A stretch of 42,801 nt of DNA from a virus, in IMG/VR virus record IMGVR_UViG_3300036760_000056, positions 1-42,801 of that record. One strand, written 5' to 3'. The notes beneath the pieces were generated by a model, which was not told the DNA's origin, ran no database searches, and was given only the letters and a program-made list of their open reading frames with translations. Below, in pieces: positions 33,916 through 42,801 of this stretch (the stretch's first letter is position 1; each line of letters begins with the position of its first letter). The position numbers and the translations under genes are program-made.

Positions 33916-34098
33916 ATGGCAAAATTAATTCTAGCAAACGGTGATAACTATATTGTAGAAGAAACCGTTGAAGAAATTTTAGGAGTTATTGCAGCAGCAG
34001 CACCTTCTCCTTGGATTACCGTCACAACAGATGATGGTGCTATTACTTTTAATTCTTTTATTTTAGTACGGATACAAAACATCGAAGGAGCCGCCTAA
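33916..34098 (+). CDS. Hypothetical small late protein (60 aa)
   Basis: The ATG follows the preceding stop by one base. The protein (MAKLILANGDNYIVEETVEE) has a central helix and two strands (WITVTTDDGAITFNSFILVR), and its stop overlaps the adaptor start. A small beta-domain binding partner is possible; function unknown. Confidence 0.6.
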   Translation: MAKLILANGDNYIVEETVEEILGVIAAAAPSPWITVTTDDGAITFNSFILVRIQNIEGAA

Positions 34099-34802
34099 TG
34101 CAAGCTCAGACCCTCATCACAGACGTGCGTCGCGAACTCGTAGAAATCTCGGCCTCATACTGGACAGACGCGGAACTTCTTCGTCAATTAAATCGCGGTG
34201 AACTCGATTATACCAATAAGACGCGTATCCTCGAAGATACCGCGCAACTCTCTTTAACGCAAGGTCGCCTTGATTATCCGCTTCCAAGTAATTGGTTAAG
34301 CGCAAGGGGCGTTTTCTATAAAGTTGTCGATCCCGTCACGGGTACTTTTCGTTGGAAGCGGCTTTATCCGACGAATCTCGAAAAAAACTCACAGCAACGT
34401 CCGAATTTCTTACACACTGGTACAGATCATCAGGGTGTGCCGAATCGCTATTGGATTTGGGGCCGTTCTCTTTGGCTTGACAAATCAACAGACGCGGATA
34501 ATACGACTTCCCTTCTTCTTTTCTTCAAATCGAAACCAATTCCACTCACCGTGGCGACCCAAGAAATAAATTTAGATGATTCTTTGTCCGAAGCTATTAC
34601 CGCGTATATTCTGTGGAAAGCTTGGTCTAAAGAACAAGAATTTGATCGCGCAGACGCTCAACAACTCACCTACGACCGCTATGTGGCCGAAGGACGCCGT
34701 TGGGTAAAAAAGCAAAGCGGAGATCAAAGAAATCGGATAGACATAGATTCTCCCATGCCGTTTGATGGTGAATCTGGTGAATCCAATCCGCTTACTTATT
34801 AA
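34098..34802 (+). CDS. Head-tail adaptor, SU10/P22 gp4-like
   Basis: The 234-residue protein shows the adaptor pattern TLITDVRRELVEISASYWTD, AELLRQLNRGELDYTNKTRI, LSLTQGRLDYPLPSNWLSAR, then a beta domain and a C-terminal helical part (LSEAITAYILWKAWSKEQEF, DRADAQQLTYDRYVAEGRR). Such proteins form a ring below the portal and connect it to the nozzle in podoviruses. The N-terminal helix bundle plus beta insertion matches the SU10 adaptor family. The assignment is well supported. Confidence 0.85.
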   Translation: MQAQTLITDVRRELVEISASYWTDAELLRQLNRGELDYTNKTRILEDTAQLSLTQGRLDYPLPSNWLSARGVFYKVVDPVTGTFRWKRLYPTNLEKNSQQRPNFLHTGTDHQGVPNRYWIWGRSLWLDKSTDADNTTSLLLFFKSKPIPLTVATQEINLDDSLSEAITAYILWKAWSKEQEFDRADAQQLTYDRYVAEGRRWVKKQSGDQRNRIDIDSPMPFDGESGESNPLTY

Positions 34803-34814
34803 GGAGATAATCAA

Positions 34815-35261
34815 ATGTTCAATGAAAACTTGACACCAAAGGGACGGATCAAATTTGATCTCTATGATGCGTCTGGCAATCTGAAAGAAACACGCGAGAT
34901 TAACAACGTCGTTGTGACGGTCGGAAAAAACTACTTGGCGACGTGGCTCACAGCCGCGACACAGGCCGACTATTTTATGCGATACATTGGTTTGGGTACT
35001 GGTACGAACGCGGCTAATGCCTCGGATACCACGCTTCAAACTGAACTGACTTCTCGCGTTGCGGGAACTCTTACGCCGTCTTCAAATGTGTGGCAGAACG
35101 TCGCCTCATTTGGCCCCGGTGTTGATACTGGTGCGATTACGGAATCTGGTATTTTTTCAGCATCTTCGGCTGGCACGATGTTCGCCCGTCAGACATTCGC
35201 CGTTATCAATAAGGGTGCCGGAGATTCACTTCAAGTGACTTGGCAAGTTACCTTTAGCTAA
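34815..35261 (+). CDS. Hypothetical structural protein (148 aa)
   Basis: AAGGAGA precedes the ATG. The sequence (GRIKFDLYDASGNLKETREI, NNVVVTVGKNYLATWLTAAT) is beta-rich, with a C-terminal part typical of tail-fibre or minor tail proteins: YIGLGTGTNAANASDTTLQT, ITESGIFSASSAGTMFARQT. I have seen this 'GLGTGT...TLQ.E...R....' pattern in phage proteins near fibre genes; the precise role is not known. Confidence 0.7.
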   Translation: MFNENLTPKGRIKFDLYDASGNLKETREINNVVVTVGKNYLATWLTAATQADYFMRYIGLGTGTNAANASDTTLQTELTSRVAGTLTPSSNVWQNVASFGPGVDTGAITESGIFSASSAGTMFARQTFAVINKGAGDSLQVTWQVTFS

Positions 35262-35315
35262 GTGTAACAAAAACGTATACATATTTATTACAAGTAAAAT
35301 TTAAGGAGAATTACT

Positions 35316-36356
35316 ATGGCTATTTATCCCGGTGCGGGAGCCTCTGATAGCAATCTTTATATTGCCGTCAATGCTACTTCGACACAACTAACAGATAACC
35401 CGTTGTCCAACAGTGCTACAACGGTCAATGTGACTGATGCAACAGCGTTCCCTACTGTGGGATTTATTTCGATAGACAACGAAATAATTAGCTATACTGG
35501 AAAAACTGGAACTTCTTTTACAGGATGTGGACGAGGCGCAGATGGCACTACTGCGGCTTCTCATGTTCAGAACAGTCAAGTTTTTCATAATGTAATCGCG
35601 GCCCATCACAATGCTCCAAAAGATGAGATTATAGCGGTGGAAGCTGATCTTGTTTCGGCTTTTGGTGCGTTGACACCATCTGGCCCGAATTCTACGGATA
35701 CTTCTGTTGCTAATCGCGTAAAAAGTATTTTACAACAACTTAAAGCAATAGCTGGTATAACAAACTGGTACGACGCTATAACAGTAAGTCTTATAAACAA
35801 ATTATCTTTATCAGGCGGAACAATGTCTGGTAATATAGCGATGGGGAGCAATAAAGTTACGGGATTAGCCGCCGCTTCTGCCAATGGTGATGCTGTTCGT
35901 TATGAACAATTAAACGTGGGTAAAATCCTACAAATCGTAACAGCTTCCACGAATACCCAAGCAACTAGCACCTCTTCATCTTTCGCGGATACAAATCTTA
36001 CAGCTACGATTACTCCGACCTCTAATACAAGCAAAATTCATGTGCTAGTTTCCCAGAGTATTTCTGTTACTGGTAGTGCGAATTCAGTCGATGGAAGATT
36101 GCGTTTACTTCGCGGTTCTACAAATATTACTCCCGGCACATCGGATTATAGACCCATCGGTATAAATGATCCCGGAGCTTATGAAGATGACCAGCAATTT
36201 GCTGCTGATGTTATAGACTCTCCGGCAACCACATCTGCTACAACTTATAAAACTCAATTCGCCAGAGGTGCGGGTGGTGGCACTTTGCTTGTCCAGCGGA
36301 CAAACAATGCAACAAATGGTGTTTCCACGATTACTCTTATAGAGATTGGACAATAA
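35316..36356 (+). CDS. Tail fibre-like protein (346 aa)
   Basis: AAGGAGA precedes the ATG. Residues 1-100 form a beta-rich attachment domain with DATAFPTVGFISIDNEIISY. A coiled-coil segment follows (IAVEADLVSAFGALTP, VANRVKSILQQLKAIAG), then the classic fibre repeat LSLSGGTMSGNIAMGSNKVT, GLAAASANGDAVRYEQLN. The C-terminal 150 residues form a different beta domain with an Arg/Gly-rich end (LRLLRGSTNITPG, FARGAGGGTLLVQRTNNATN), probably the receptor-binding tip. The fibre assignment is good; the receptor is unknown. Confidence 0.85.
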   Translation: MAIYPGAGASDSNLYIAVNATSTQLTDNPLSNSATTVNVTDATAFPTVGFISIDNEIISYTGKTGTSFTGCGRGADGTTAASHVQNSQVFHNVIAAHHNAPKDEIIAVEADLVSAFGALTPSGPNSTDTSVANRVKSILQQLKAIAGITNWYDAITVSLINKLSLSGGTMSGNIAMGSNKVTGLAAASANGDAVRYEQLNVGKILQIVTASTNTQATSTSSSFADTNLTATITPTSNTSKIHVLVSQSISVTGSANSVDGRLRLLRGSTNITPGTSDYRPIGINDPGAYEDDQQFAADVIDSPATTSATTYKTQFARGAGGGTLLVQRTNNATNGVSTITLIEIGQ

Positions 36357-36904
36357 TGCAATATAATGAATCCGAATATAATGGTGATTCGTACAATCTC
36401 ACCAATTATACTCAAACTCTATCTGAAACAATAACCGATTCTGATGCTACTGTTGCCTTTTCAGTTTCGATTGTAAAGACTGATTCACAAGGATCAGCTG
36501 ATGCTCTTTCAGACGGAGTGAGTCTAGCTGCTATGTTGGATACCATTACTATTCTCCAACGCGCTAAAACTCCGTTCGCGTATAATAATGGTCGCTACAA
36601 CGACTATATGTACAATGCGCGTGCTGATGAAGACGAAATTCTTCTCGCGCCAACAAAAGTCTTGGTAGAATCTTTAAGTTCGACAGATTTTATGCAACCT
36701 TTTATCATTGCTAAAGTTATCACAGAATTGATAACCGACGTAGATATATTAGCTTTCTCTGGAATTCATGTCCTTAATGATTTTATCTTCTTGAGTGAAT
36801 ATTTCAGAATAGAAATAACCAATAAAGCCTTGAATGACACAATTCGTTTGGCTGACTGGTTATCTATTGAACGAACGCCAGTAAATAACGAGTGGGCCGA
36901 CTAA
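36356..36904 (+). CDS. Hypothetical structural protein (182 aa)
   Basis: Its start overlaps the fibre stop as TAATG. The protein carries two Asn/Tyr-rich segments (YNESEYNGDSYNLTNYTQTL; YNNGRYNDYMYNA) and several helices with spaced Asp/Ser (LSETITDSDATVAFSVSIVK, DADALSDGVSLAAM-like). It has no known motif. Coupling to the fibre and to the nozzle-like gene implies an accessory of the tail. Confidence 0.6.
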   Translation: MQYNESEYNGDSYNLTNYTQTLSETITDSDATVAFSVSIVKTDSQGSADALSDGVSLAAMLDTITILQRAKTPFAYNNGRYNDYMYNARADEDEILLAPTKVLVESLSSTDFMQPFIIAKVITELITDVDILAFSGIHVLNDFIFLSEYFRIEITNKALNDTIRLADWLSIERTPVNNEWAD

Positions 36905-39900
36905 TGGAAAAATTAACAATCTCTATCTCTCCCGAAGATTGGGGTCATTTAATAACCAAGTACAATGCTGATAGTGCAAAAGTTTCTTTGGCTGATTTTA
37001 CTGAAGGGACAGTCAACGTTGAATCAGATGTAACAGGTTCTCTCACCAAAAGAAAAGGCGGGCCGAATTATAATGCGACTCTTCTTGCGTCGGCACCCAA
37101 AGATCAGTTTGAAGCTATCTTCAGTGATGGTGCGCGACATCTTTTGGTCGTCCAAAGCGGCGAAGTCAAATATTCTTCTGGTGATACCATTTTCAATACG
37201 GTCGTGAACGGAACGGGTTTTAGCGCGACAGGAAATTTTGAATTTGCGACGACTCAAGATCGCGTATACATGGGTAATGGAATCAATGCTCCCCAAGTTT
37301 ATGATCGCGCCACTCTTTATGGTGGTGTTTCCTATACTGCGCCGCGTATGAAAGCAATGGGTGTTCAGGCACCAAGTTCGGCTCCCGTCGCTGGTGCGCC
37401 TACTGCTGGTGGTTCCGTTCCCAATGGCGCACATACCTACAAAGTAACATATCTTTATTATGATTCCGAGGAAAGTAATGGAAGCGCGGTTTCTGGTGTT
37501 CAGACGGCTGGTGCTGGAAATAACACAATTCCTTTAACCTCGATTCCTATTGGTGGATACGGCGTAACTGCCCGGAAGATTTATCGGGATAATAATGACG
37601 GTTTGTGGCTTCATCTTGCTACTCTTCAAGACAATACAACCACAACCTATTCGGATACTTTAGCTGTTGGCGCGACACCAACTGAAATTCCTACAGACCA
37701 TTTTACTCCGCCAAGTTTTGCACGCGTGACTCTTTGGCTCGACCAACTTTGGGTTTCCGGCGTTCCCGGCGACCCTTCAACTCTTTTTTATAGCGACACA
37801 GCTATGCCAGATTTATTTCCTACGCAGAATCAGATTCTCTGCAACCAAGAAGACCCTATTACAGCGCATACCGTTTATTTTGATCGCATGATTGTCTTCA
37901 ATCGACGTTCGATGGGCCAGATTCTCGGAAAAACTTCCGATACTTATAGATACGCCGCGATTCCAAGTTCGGTTGGCTGCGTGGATAATCGCACTCTCCA
38001 AATTCGCGTGATTGAAGGCGTTCCCATTTTAATTTGGCTTTCAGATCGTGGTTTCTATAGTTATGATGGTAATTCTATCAACTATATTTCCGATGAAATC
38101 GAAGACCTTGTTAATTTCAATATTCAGCAAGCTCTTCAACAAAAGAATACGGCCTCGCAATCTTCGTTTGGTGGGACACCTGAAAATGGTATTTCTCTAA
38201 CAGAAATTCCCGGTTCCATAACGACACGCGGATATTTGAACGGAACATCGGCTGCTGGAACAAACCCCCGTAGAAATTGGGACGATCAAGGTGATTGGGA
38301 AGGCGGCGCGACCAAAGTTAATAACAGAACGAAAGATAGCGATGGGACTCTTCGCGCCCCTACACGATTTGCGGTTTCTTCATTTAACGATGGAGATCAT
38401 TCTGGTACGCAAGGTACGTCTGCTTTAACGCTACCCATAACCACAGATTTTACAGGCGAGACTGGTTCAAGTGCCGGAGGTGGTTCCTTTGTCGGGTTTG
38501 ATAAACTAGCCACCCGCATTATACCAACAAAATCTGGTCACATCGTAAACGCTACGGTATTCAGCGTGTTTGCAATATTTCCTTCTCCGGTTGGGGATAT
38601 CCGTATATACAACGATGTAGGGGGCGAACCCGGAACAGATTTAGGGCAAGGAAATACTGTCCTATTAACCGCCGGAACTCCTTATTGGATCGTCGAATTA
38701 TATTCCCCGCAAACAAATAATCTTCGACGGTCTTCTGCAAATCTAAGTGGGGGAGATTCCCGCTATAAGAACGGTGCAGGGGCTTGGACAAATCCCGGTC
38801 ATCCTATAAGGGGGCAATATACCTTTTGTTCTTCGGCCATTCCCGCTTCTGGAATTTGGACTTCCGTCATATACGACACTTTTTCGGGCTTTATGGCCGC
38901 TGCAACTTTAGCCATCAATCATAGCGGTACATATTCTGTTGCTTCGCAATGTTCGGGTTCTCCAACTGTTTCTGCCCAAACAACTGTGGAGGGTAGCAAT
39001 GTTGTCAATTTTGCGGGGGGCGCACAAGTTTCACAAACAATAAATAATGTAAACGGTGTTGAAGCTCTAACGATAACAGATAAAAGATATTGGCGTATAA
39101 AAATTACTCTCACGACAACGGATAATCGTGCAACTCCAACAGTCGGTCTACCAATTCTCACTTTTGGTACAGTCGTAACATGGGAATCAGAAAGTATTGA
39201 TACAACTTCCCAAAGTATAGCGTATCCTTCTCTTGTTAAAACCAATACAACTCCTTCTGGTACTTCTGTTGTAATGTATATTGCAACATCGGCCAATATT
39301 GCTGGCCCGTGGACAGGTAGTGGAAATGCAGATGGACAATTTGGATCATATGGAAGTCATATAGTTCGACGCTATGTTCGTGTGCGTCTCGTCTTAACTA
39401 CAGACGCATCAAATGAAAATACGCCCGTTGTTTCTTCTCTTGTTTTCAAATGGACGATTTCGGCTAAGTATGTTTCGACCATAATTGATACGGGCGTTAA
39501 TCCTCCTGCTGGTTGGGACTTATTTTTGGCGGACTACGAAACCAACGGTGGAAGTGTTTCTTTTGAAATGCGTTCCGCGACTACATCTGGTGGAATAGCC
39601 GGAGCGACGTTTTATGCCGTTCTACCGGGTGAGTTTCCTACTGGTGTTTCGCCAAATCAGTTCACACAATGGCGCGTTACTCTTGTCGCTGACGACGAAG
39701 ATGTTCCACAAGTAGATTCTGTCACGATTCAATGGTTTATTTCATTGGTCGCCTCTATTCGTCCAGCTTCCATATTTGTGGATGGTCGTTATTATGTCGC
39801 CTTGGCCGAACTTGGTGACGCAACAAATACGGTTCTCCTCCAAATAGACTTAAATGGAAAATGGCGTAGAATGACTGGTCTGGCGATCAATACGTTTTCC

Positions 39901-40362
39901 TATTTCTTCAATCGACCTTATTTTGGTCTTTCGACCTCTGGTCAAATCCGGCGTTTCTTGGATGGAATTACAGATGCAGGAACCAATATTTCTTTTGACT
40001 GGCGAACTAAAGCCACAGACTTTAGCACAAAGTATCAAGATAATGTTTCCAAAGTCAAAGTAGTCGGCGAAGTTATTCTGAACGGAGTAAATACAGGAGC
40101 CGCGTTTCAACTCTATTATTCCATTGATGGCGGCGTGACTTTTGTTTTGATGTATACAAGTGATGGTCTTACAACCTATACCTCAACAACCGATGAACAA
40201 AATTTCTTTGTGCGGTTTAGACCATTATGGGATGGATCAAATCCTATCTCTGGTCGCACGATTATGTACCGTGTTTATAGTAATGATGCCAATCCTGTTG
40301 AAGTTGTAGGATTAGAATGTACGGCGTTCTTGCGTAAACAAGCTCCCGTAACCACAGGATAA
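36904..40362 (+). CDS. Nozzle-like tail protein (1152 aa)
   Basis: ATG at 36904 overlaps the previous stop (TAATG). Residues 1-400 are a repeating beta fold with propeller-like blades (GSLTKRKGGPNYNATLLASA, FEFATTQDRVYMGNGINAPQ, SFARVTLWLDQLWVSGVPGD, IPILIWLSDRGFYSYDG-like). The middle holds inserted beta-sandwich domains of a carbohydrate- or fibronectin-like type, with a tandem pair ending WTISAKYVST and WFISLVASI. The C-terminal 200 residues return to the first fold (SIFVDGRYYVALAELGDATN, LNGKWRRMTGLAINTFSYFF), which could close the propeller. This resembles podovirus nozzle proteins (T7 gp12/P22 gp10 type), enlarged by insertions. It is about twice the usual length. Confidence 0.75.
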   Translation: MEKLTISISPEDWGHLITKYNADSAKVSLADFTEGTVNVESDVTGSLTKRKGGPNYNATLLASAPKDQFEAIFSDGARHLLVVQSGEVKYSSGDTIFNTVVNGTGFSATGNFEFATTQDRVYMGNGINAPQVYDRATLYGGVSYTAPRMKAMGVQAPSSAPVAGAPTAGGSVPNGAHTYKVTYLYYDSEESNGSAVSGVQTAGAGNNTIPLTSIPIGGYGVTARKIYRDNNDGLWLHLATLQDNTTTTYSDTLAVGATPTEIPTDHFTPPSFARVTLWLDQLWVSGVPGDPSTLFYSDTAMPDLFPTQNQILCNQEDPITAHTVYFDRMIVFNRRSMGQILGKTSDTYRYAAIPSSVGCVDNRTLQIRVIEGVPILIWLSDRGFYSYDGNSINYISDEIEDLVNFNIQQALQQKNTASQSSFGGTPENGISLTEIPGSITTRGYLNGTSAAGTNPRRNWDDQGDWEGGATKVNNRTKDSDGTLRAPTRFAVSSFNDGDHSGTQGTSALTLPITTDFTGETGSSAGGGSFVGFDKLATRIIPTKSGHIVNATVFSVFAIFPSPVGDIRIYNDVGGEPGTDLGQGNTVLLTAGTPYWIVELYSPQTNNLRRSSANLSGGDSRYKNGAGAWTNPGHPIRGQYTFCSSAIPASGIWTSVIYDTFSGFMAAATLAINHSGTYSVASQCSGSPTVSAQTTVEGSNVVNFAGGAQVSQTINNVNGVEALTITDKRYWRIKITLTTTDNRATPTVGLPILTFGTVVTWESESIDTTSQSIAYPSLVKTNTTPSGTSVVMYIATSANIAGPWTGSGNADGQFGSYGSHIVRRYVRVRLVLTTDASNENTPVVSSLVFKWTISAKYVSTIIDTGVNPPAGWDLFLADYETNGGSVSFEMRSATTSGGIAGATFYAVLPGEFPTGVSPNQFTQWRVTLVADDEDVPQVDSVTIQWFISLVASIRPASIFVDGRYYVALAELGDATNTVLLQIDLNGKWRRMTGLAINTFSYFFNRPYFGLSTSGQIRRFLDGITDAGTNISFDWRTKATDFSTKYQDNVSKVKVVGEVILNGVNTGAAFQLYYSIDGGVTFVLMYTSDGLTTYTSTTDEQNFFVRFRPLWDGSNPISGRTIMYRVYSNDANPVEVVGLECTAFLRKQAPVTTG

Positions 40363-40364
40363 GT

Positions 40365-40598
40365 ATGCCGCGCACACAACCAAATCCAATCGGTAACGAT
40401 GTTAAAAGTTCGGTCTTGCAGCAAAATCTCGAAGAGCTTTTTCAATTCGCGCACGATCATCCTGTTCGCGCTGTTCTCCCCTCTGCTTCGGAGGGTGCGT
40501 CTGGCGACATGATTATCGTTGATGATGGCACAAATGTTTACGCTTGTTTCAGAACTTCTCGCGGCTGGTTTAGAACCCCCGCACTCACAGCAATTTAA
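40365..40598 (+). CDS. Small late protein (77 aa)
   Basis: The ATG follows the nozzle-like gene by two bases. The protein has an N-terminal helix (VKSSVLQQNLEELFQFAHDH) and a small beta domain typical of fibre tips (SASEGASGDMIIVDDGTNVY, ACFRTSRGWFRTPALT). It could be a tail-associated cap or chaperone-like protein. Confidence 0.6.
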   Translation: MPRTQPNPIGNDVKSSVLQQNLEELFQFAHDHPVRAVLPSASEGASGDMIIVDDGTNVYACFRTSRGWFRTPALTAI

Positions 40599-40610
40599 CA
40601 GGAGATCAAT

Positions 40611-41561
40611 ATGGGATTATTTTCTAAACCTAAAGTGCCGGGAATTGATACTGGTGCGCTATTAAATATAGCGAATAAAAATGCGGCTACACAACGCGAT
40701 ATTCTTGGTAGAAAGAAGTTGGCTCTCCAACCTCTTCAAGAACAATATAAGACAGGTCGTGCTGGTATAAGCGCACAAATTGAACCCGGTGCTGAAAATC
40801 TTCTTAATAAATATGCACAGGATTTAAGTGGAGTCGGCGCACAAGAAAAAACTGCCAATGATGCGGCTGTTGTAGCTAATCGTGCTAGTAATTTTAGAGA
40901 CGTACCAGAAATACAACGCGCCATTCGGGAATCTTTGGGTGGTAATAATCTTTTGAAGTCAGGTGGAGCAGTTGGACAAGTCGCACGACCGATTCTTGAT
41001 GCGGCGCGTTCTTCAAGTGATTTTTCCACGAATCTAAATTTAGACCAGTTGAATAATGAATCACGTCGTTCAGAAAATCTTGCCGGAACAGGTTTTAATG
41101 TACGGACAGATGCACTTAATAAACGTCTCGGTGTTGACCAAGATACATTAGACTATTTAGCTTCTACAGGTCGTCAAGATTTGGTAGATGAATATTCTTC
41201 TCTTGCTGGAATTGAAGACCAACTCGGTTCAAATAAACTTGGCATTGAACAAGCACGTCAGGCCAATGACCAAGCACAAGCGGCTGCTGCGGCCTCACGA
41301 AAAGGTCAGATTCTTTCAACTCTTGGTTCAGTTGCTGGTGCGGGTGCGGGAGCCTTAACTGGAAATCCTATGGCGATTGGATTGGGCGCACAACTTGGTG
41401 GACAATTCGGAAATATGGCGGGTGGTGGAGGCGGGGGCGGGAATTTTGATCCTACTCTTCTTTACGCTTTGGCTTCGCGTCAGCCAGCCAATAAAACAGC
41501 CGTTGTTCGCAGTTTAGGAAACGGAAATCAGCGCGTGAACGTCGGAACGGGGAGATACTAA
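40611..41561 (+). CDS. Ejection/internal virion-type protein (316 aa)
   Basis: AGGAGA precedes the ATG. The protein is mostly helical and Ala/Gln/Asn-rich (NIANKNAATQRDILGRKKLA, QARQANDQAQAAAAASRKGQ), then has a Gly/Ala hydrophobic zipper (ILSTLGSVAGAGAGALTGNP, MAIGLGAQLGGQFGNMAGGG) followed by a poly-Gly linker. The combination of an extended helical body and a glycine-zipper tail matches podovirus pilot/ejection proteins that enter the cell with DNA and form a trans-envelope channel. It is the first of three such genes. Confidence 0.75.
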   Translation: MGLFSKPKVPGIDTGALLNIANKNAATQRDILGRKKLALQPLQEQYKTGRAGISAQIEPGAENLLNKYAQDLSGVGAQEKTANDAAVVANRASNFRDVPEIQRAIRESLGGNNLLKSGGAVGQVARPILDAARSSSDFSTNLNLDQLNNESRRSENLAGTGFNVRTDALNKRLGVDQDTLDYLASTGRQDLVDEYSSLAGIEDQLGSNKLGIEQARQANDQAQAAAAASRKGQILSTLGSVAGAGAGALTGNPMAIGLGAQLGGQFGNMAGGGGGGGNFDPTLLYALASRQPANKTAVVRSLGNGNQRVNVGTGRY

Positions 41562-41562
41562 A

Positions 41563-42609
41563 ATGGCACAATCACAGATTCGTCAACCCTCTCAAGAAGA
41601 ACTTATCCGGGCTTTTTCAGCTGGTAATACTCCTTTTGATCCAACTCTGGCTGGTCGCGGTATTGCAGCGGGTGAAGACCTTGCTTCCACAATTCTTAAG
41701 AACAAGCAAGGACAAGAAGATCGTGTCCGTCAGCTTGCTGAAAAAATAGCGCAAGCCAAAAAAGAACAAACCTTTGTACAAGGTATCCAGAAAGGGCCAG
41801 TTGTTTCAAGCATTATCGGAAAACCGATAACCGCATCGGAAACGATCCAAGGCGTACAGCCGGAAGATAAACAACTTGGTGAAATTGCAGCGGCATATCC
41901 CAAGGAAGTTGCTGGTGAAAAACTCAAAGAAATTCTGCTCAATAAGTCAGAAGCAGGAAAACTTGAACGGGCGCGTCTTCGGAATGAACAGAAGAGTACC
42001 CAACCCGACCGTATTAAACAATTGTTTCAATTAGGCGATAAAACAGTTGGCGTGACATATGGAGGAGAAGTCAAACCGATTTCTGTTCCCGGTGACGCTA
42101 ATCTGAATCCGCTTAAGAAAACCCTTCCAGCGGATATTGCACAGCAACTTGGTGATTTCAATACATTGAGCGACCAAATTAATACTGTAAAATCGACCTA
42201 CAAAAAAGACTTTGTGGGGCCAGTTCAGGCGCGAACAGGAGAATTGGCACAAACTTTCGATATTCCTCAACTTGGTTTAGAAGCCTCTCCGCAACGTGCG
42301 GATTTCTATGCCAATGTGAATAGCATCCGAAACCAACTCTTATATCTTCGGTCTGGTAAACAGATCAATGAGAAAGAGTACGAACGTCTTGTGGCCGAAT
42401 TGCCAAATGAAAAACGGTCGGACGTAGACTTTGAAGCCAAGCTCAAGAATTTCGAGAAGTTTTTTAACGAGATCAAAACCAATAGACAATCCGCGCTGGC
42501 AACGGGGTATCAAATACCGGGAAATGGGGGTCAAACGCCTCCTGCCGGGAATCCCGGTAAAAAGACGGGTTTTAGAGTGATTTCAGTACGTCCTTCGGGG
42601 AGTCAATAA
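41563..42609 (+). CDS. Ejection/internal virion-type protein (348 aa)
   Basis: The ATG follows the previous stop by one base. The protein (QPSQEELIRAFSAGNTPFDP) is helical and Gln/Lys-rich with a long amphipathic region (AEKIAQAKKEQTFVQGIQKG), a folded centre (LSDQINTVKSTYKKDFVG-like, RADFYANVNSIRNQLLYLRS), and a disordered Gly/Pro C-terminus. It resembles phage DNA-ejection proteins by context and composition. No lytic transglycosylase motif is visible. Confidence 0.7.
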   Translation: MAQSQIRQPSQEELIRAFSAGNTPFDPTLAGRGIAAGEDLASTILKNKQGQEDRVRQLAEKIAQAKKEQTFVQGIQKGPVVSSIIGKPITASETIQGVQPEDKQLGEIAAAYPKEVAGEKLKEILLNKSEAGKLERARLRNEQKSTQPDRIKQLFQLGDKTVGVTYGGEVKPISVPGDANLNPLKKTLPADIAQQLGDFNTLSDQINTVKSTYKKDFVGPVQARTGELAQTFDIPQLGLEASPQRADFYANVNSIRNQLLYLRSGKQINEKEYERLVAELPNEKRSDVDFEAKLKNFEKFFNEIKTNRQSALATGYQIPGNGGQTPPAGNPGKKTGFRVISVRPSGSQ

Positions 42610-42611
42610 TC

Positions 42612-42801
42612 ATGGCGATTTATACAGTCGAATTAGACGGCAACCAGTTCGATATTGAGGGGCCGGATGGGGCTTCCGAGGCTGATTTGCTCGGCGCAGC
42701 ACGCGAACATCAGGCGGGGGGCCAAACCCCCCCAGAATCCAATCCTCCGGCGGAAACAACCCCTCCTGAATCCAAGACACGCCAATTTGTGCGTAAAGTG
42801 G
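42612..42801 (+). CDS. Ejection/internal virion-type protein, 5' part of a junction-spanning gene
   Basis: ATG at 42612 opens the gene that continues from base 1 to 876, giving 312 residues in the closed circle. GGGGAG lies upstream, two bases after the preceding stop. From 42675 the sequence repeats bases 1-127 of the window, so residues 22 onward are duplicated in the linear record. The TTG at base 13 is therefore not the true start. Confidence 0.9.
   Translation, partial: MAIYTVELDGNQFDIEGPDGASEADLLGAAREHQAGGQTPPESNPPAETTPPESKTRQFVRKV
42675..42801. repeat. Right copy of the 127-bp direct repeat
   Basis: This is identical to bases 1-127. Removing one copy restores a continuous circle and an intact reading frame. 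Confidence 0.95.

Noticed and set aside
1-42801. Lysogeny or integration module
   Set aside because: No tyrosine or serine integrase, excisionase or CI-like repressor is seen. The HTH protein at 16429 is region-4-like and lies with the holin.

Overview
This window is one complete, circularly permuted genome of a tailed bacteriophage, probably a short-tailed podovirus. The first 127 bases are repeated exactly at the right end (42675-42801), so the assembled molecule closes into a circle of about 42,674 bp. One structural gene (42612-42801 plus 1-876) runs across the junction. The virion genes are a terminase pair, portal, scaffold, an N4-gp56-family major capsid protein, an SU10-type adaptor, a very large nozzle-like protein and three ejection-type proteins. 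There are no tail tape-measure, tail-tube or sheath genes. I see no integrase, excisionase or CI-like repressor. The host cannot be named from the sequence. Strong Shine-Dalgarno sites, two encoded tRNAs and a lipobox protein point to an ordinary bacterial host.

Layout: two divergent blocks start from a control region at about 23.43-23.78 kb and converge at about 1.35 kb. The leftward block (minus strand, 23432 down to 1348) holds early, metabolic, replication and lysis genes. From its promoter-proximal end it has (i) small proteins, a COOH-NH2 amidoligase and a class II glutamine amidotransferase (19.6-23.4 kb); (ii) a run of tiny genes, a tandem-repeat protein, a minimal HExxH protein, an HNH endonuclease, a 3D-domain cell-wall protein, a regulator and a 3-TM holin (15.2-19.5 kb); (iii) replication and nucleotide genes, namely a PD-(D/E)XK nuclease, primase-polymerase/helicase, deoxyribosyltransferase-like protein, dATP/dGTP diphosphohydrolase-like protein, family A DNA polymerase and HNH protein (8.3-15.2 kb); (iv) RNA ligase, DnaQ-like exonuclease, an HtrA-like lipoprotein protease, an M15 endolysin and more tiny genes (1.3-8.3 kb).

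The rightward block (plus strand, 23778 through the junction to 1351) is the late module: small terminase, a 54-aa protein, tRNA-fMet-like and tRNA-Thr genes, large terminase, portal, scaffold, capsid, several beta-rich surface or decoration proteins, adaptor, tail fibre-like proteins, the 1152-aa nozzle-like protein, ejection proteins, a small membrane protein and a Cys-rich Com-like protein. Genes in both blocks are tightly packed, mostly with 1-20 bp overlaps or TAATG/ATGA coupling. At least a dozen minus-strand genes encode fewer than 60 residues but carry good ribosome binding sites; I list them.

Most noteworthy: the amidoligase plus glutamine amidotransferase pair, likely a two-protein amidation system expressed early; an initiator-type tRNA with the C1 x A72 mismatch next to the terminase gene; a long structured leader downstream of a near-consensus promoter; a G-quadruplex motif between the terminase genes; an out-of-frame overlap between an HNH gene and the membrane anchor of a cell-wall enzyme; a phage HtrA-like lipoprotein; and a Leu762-type family A polymerase.
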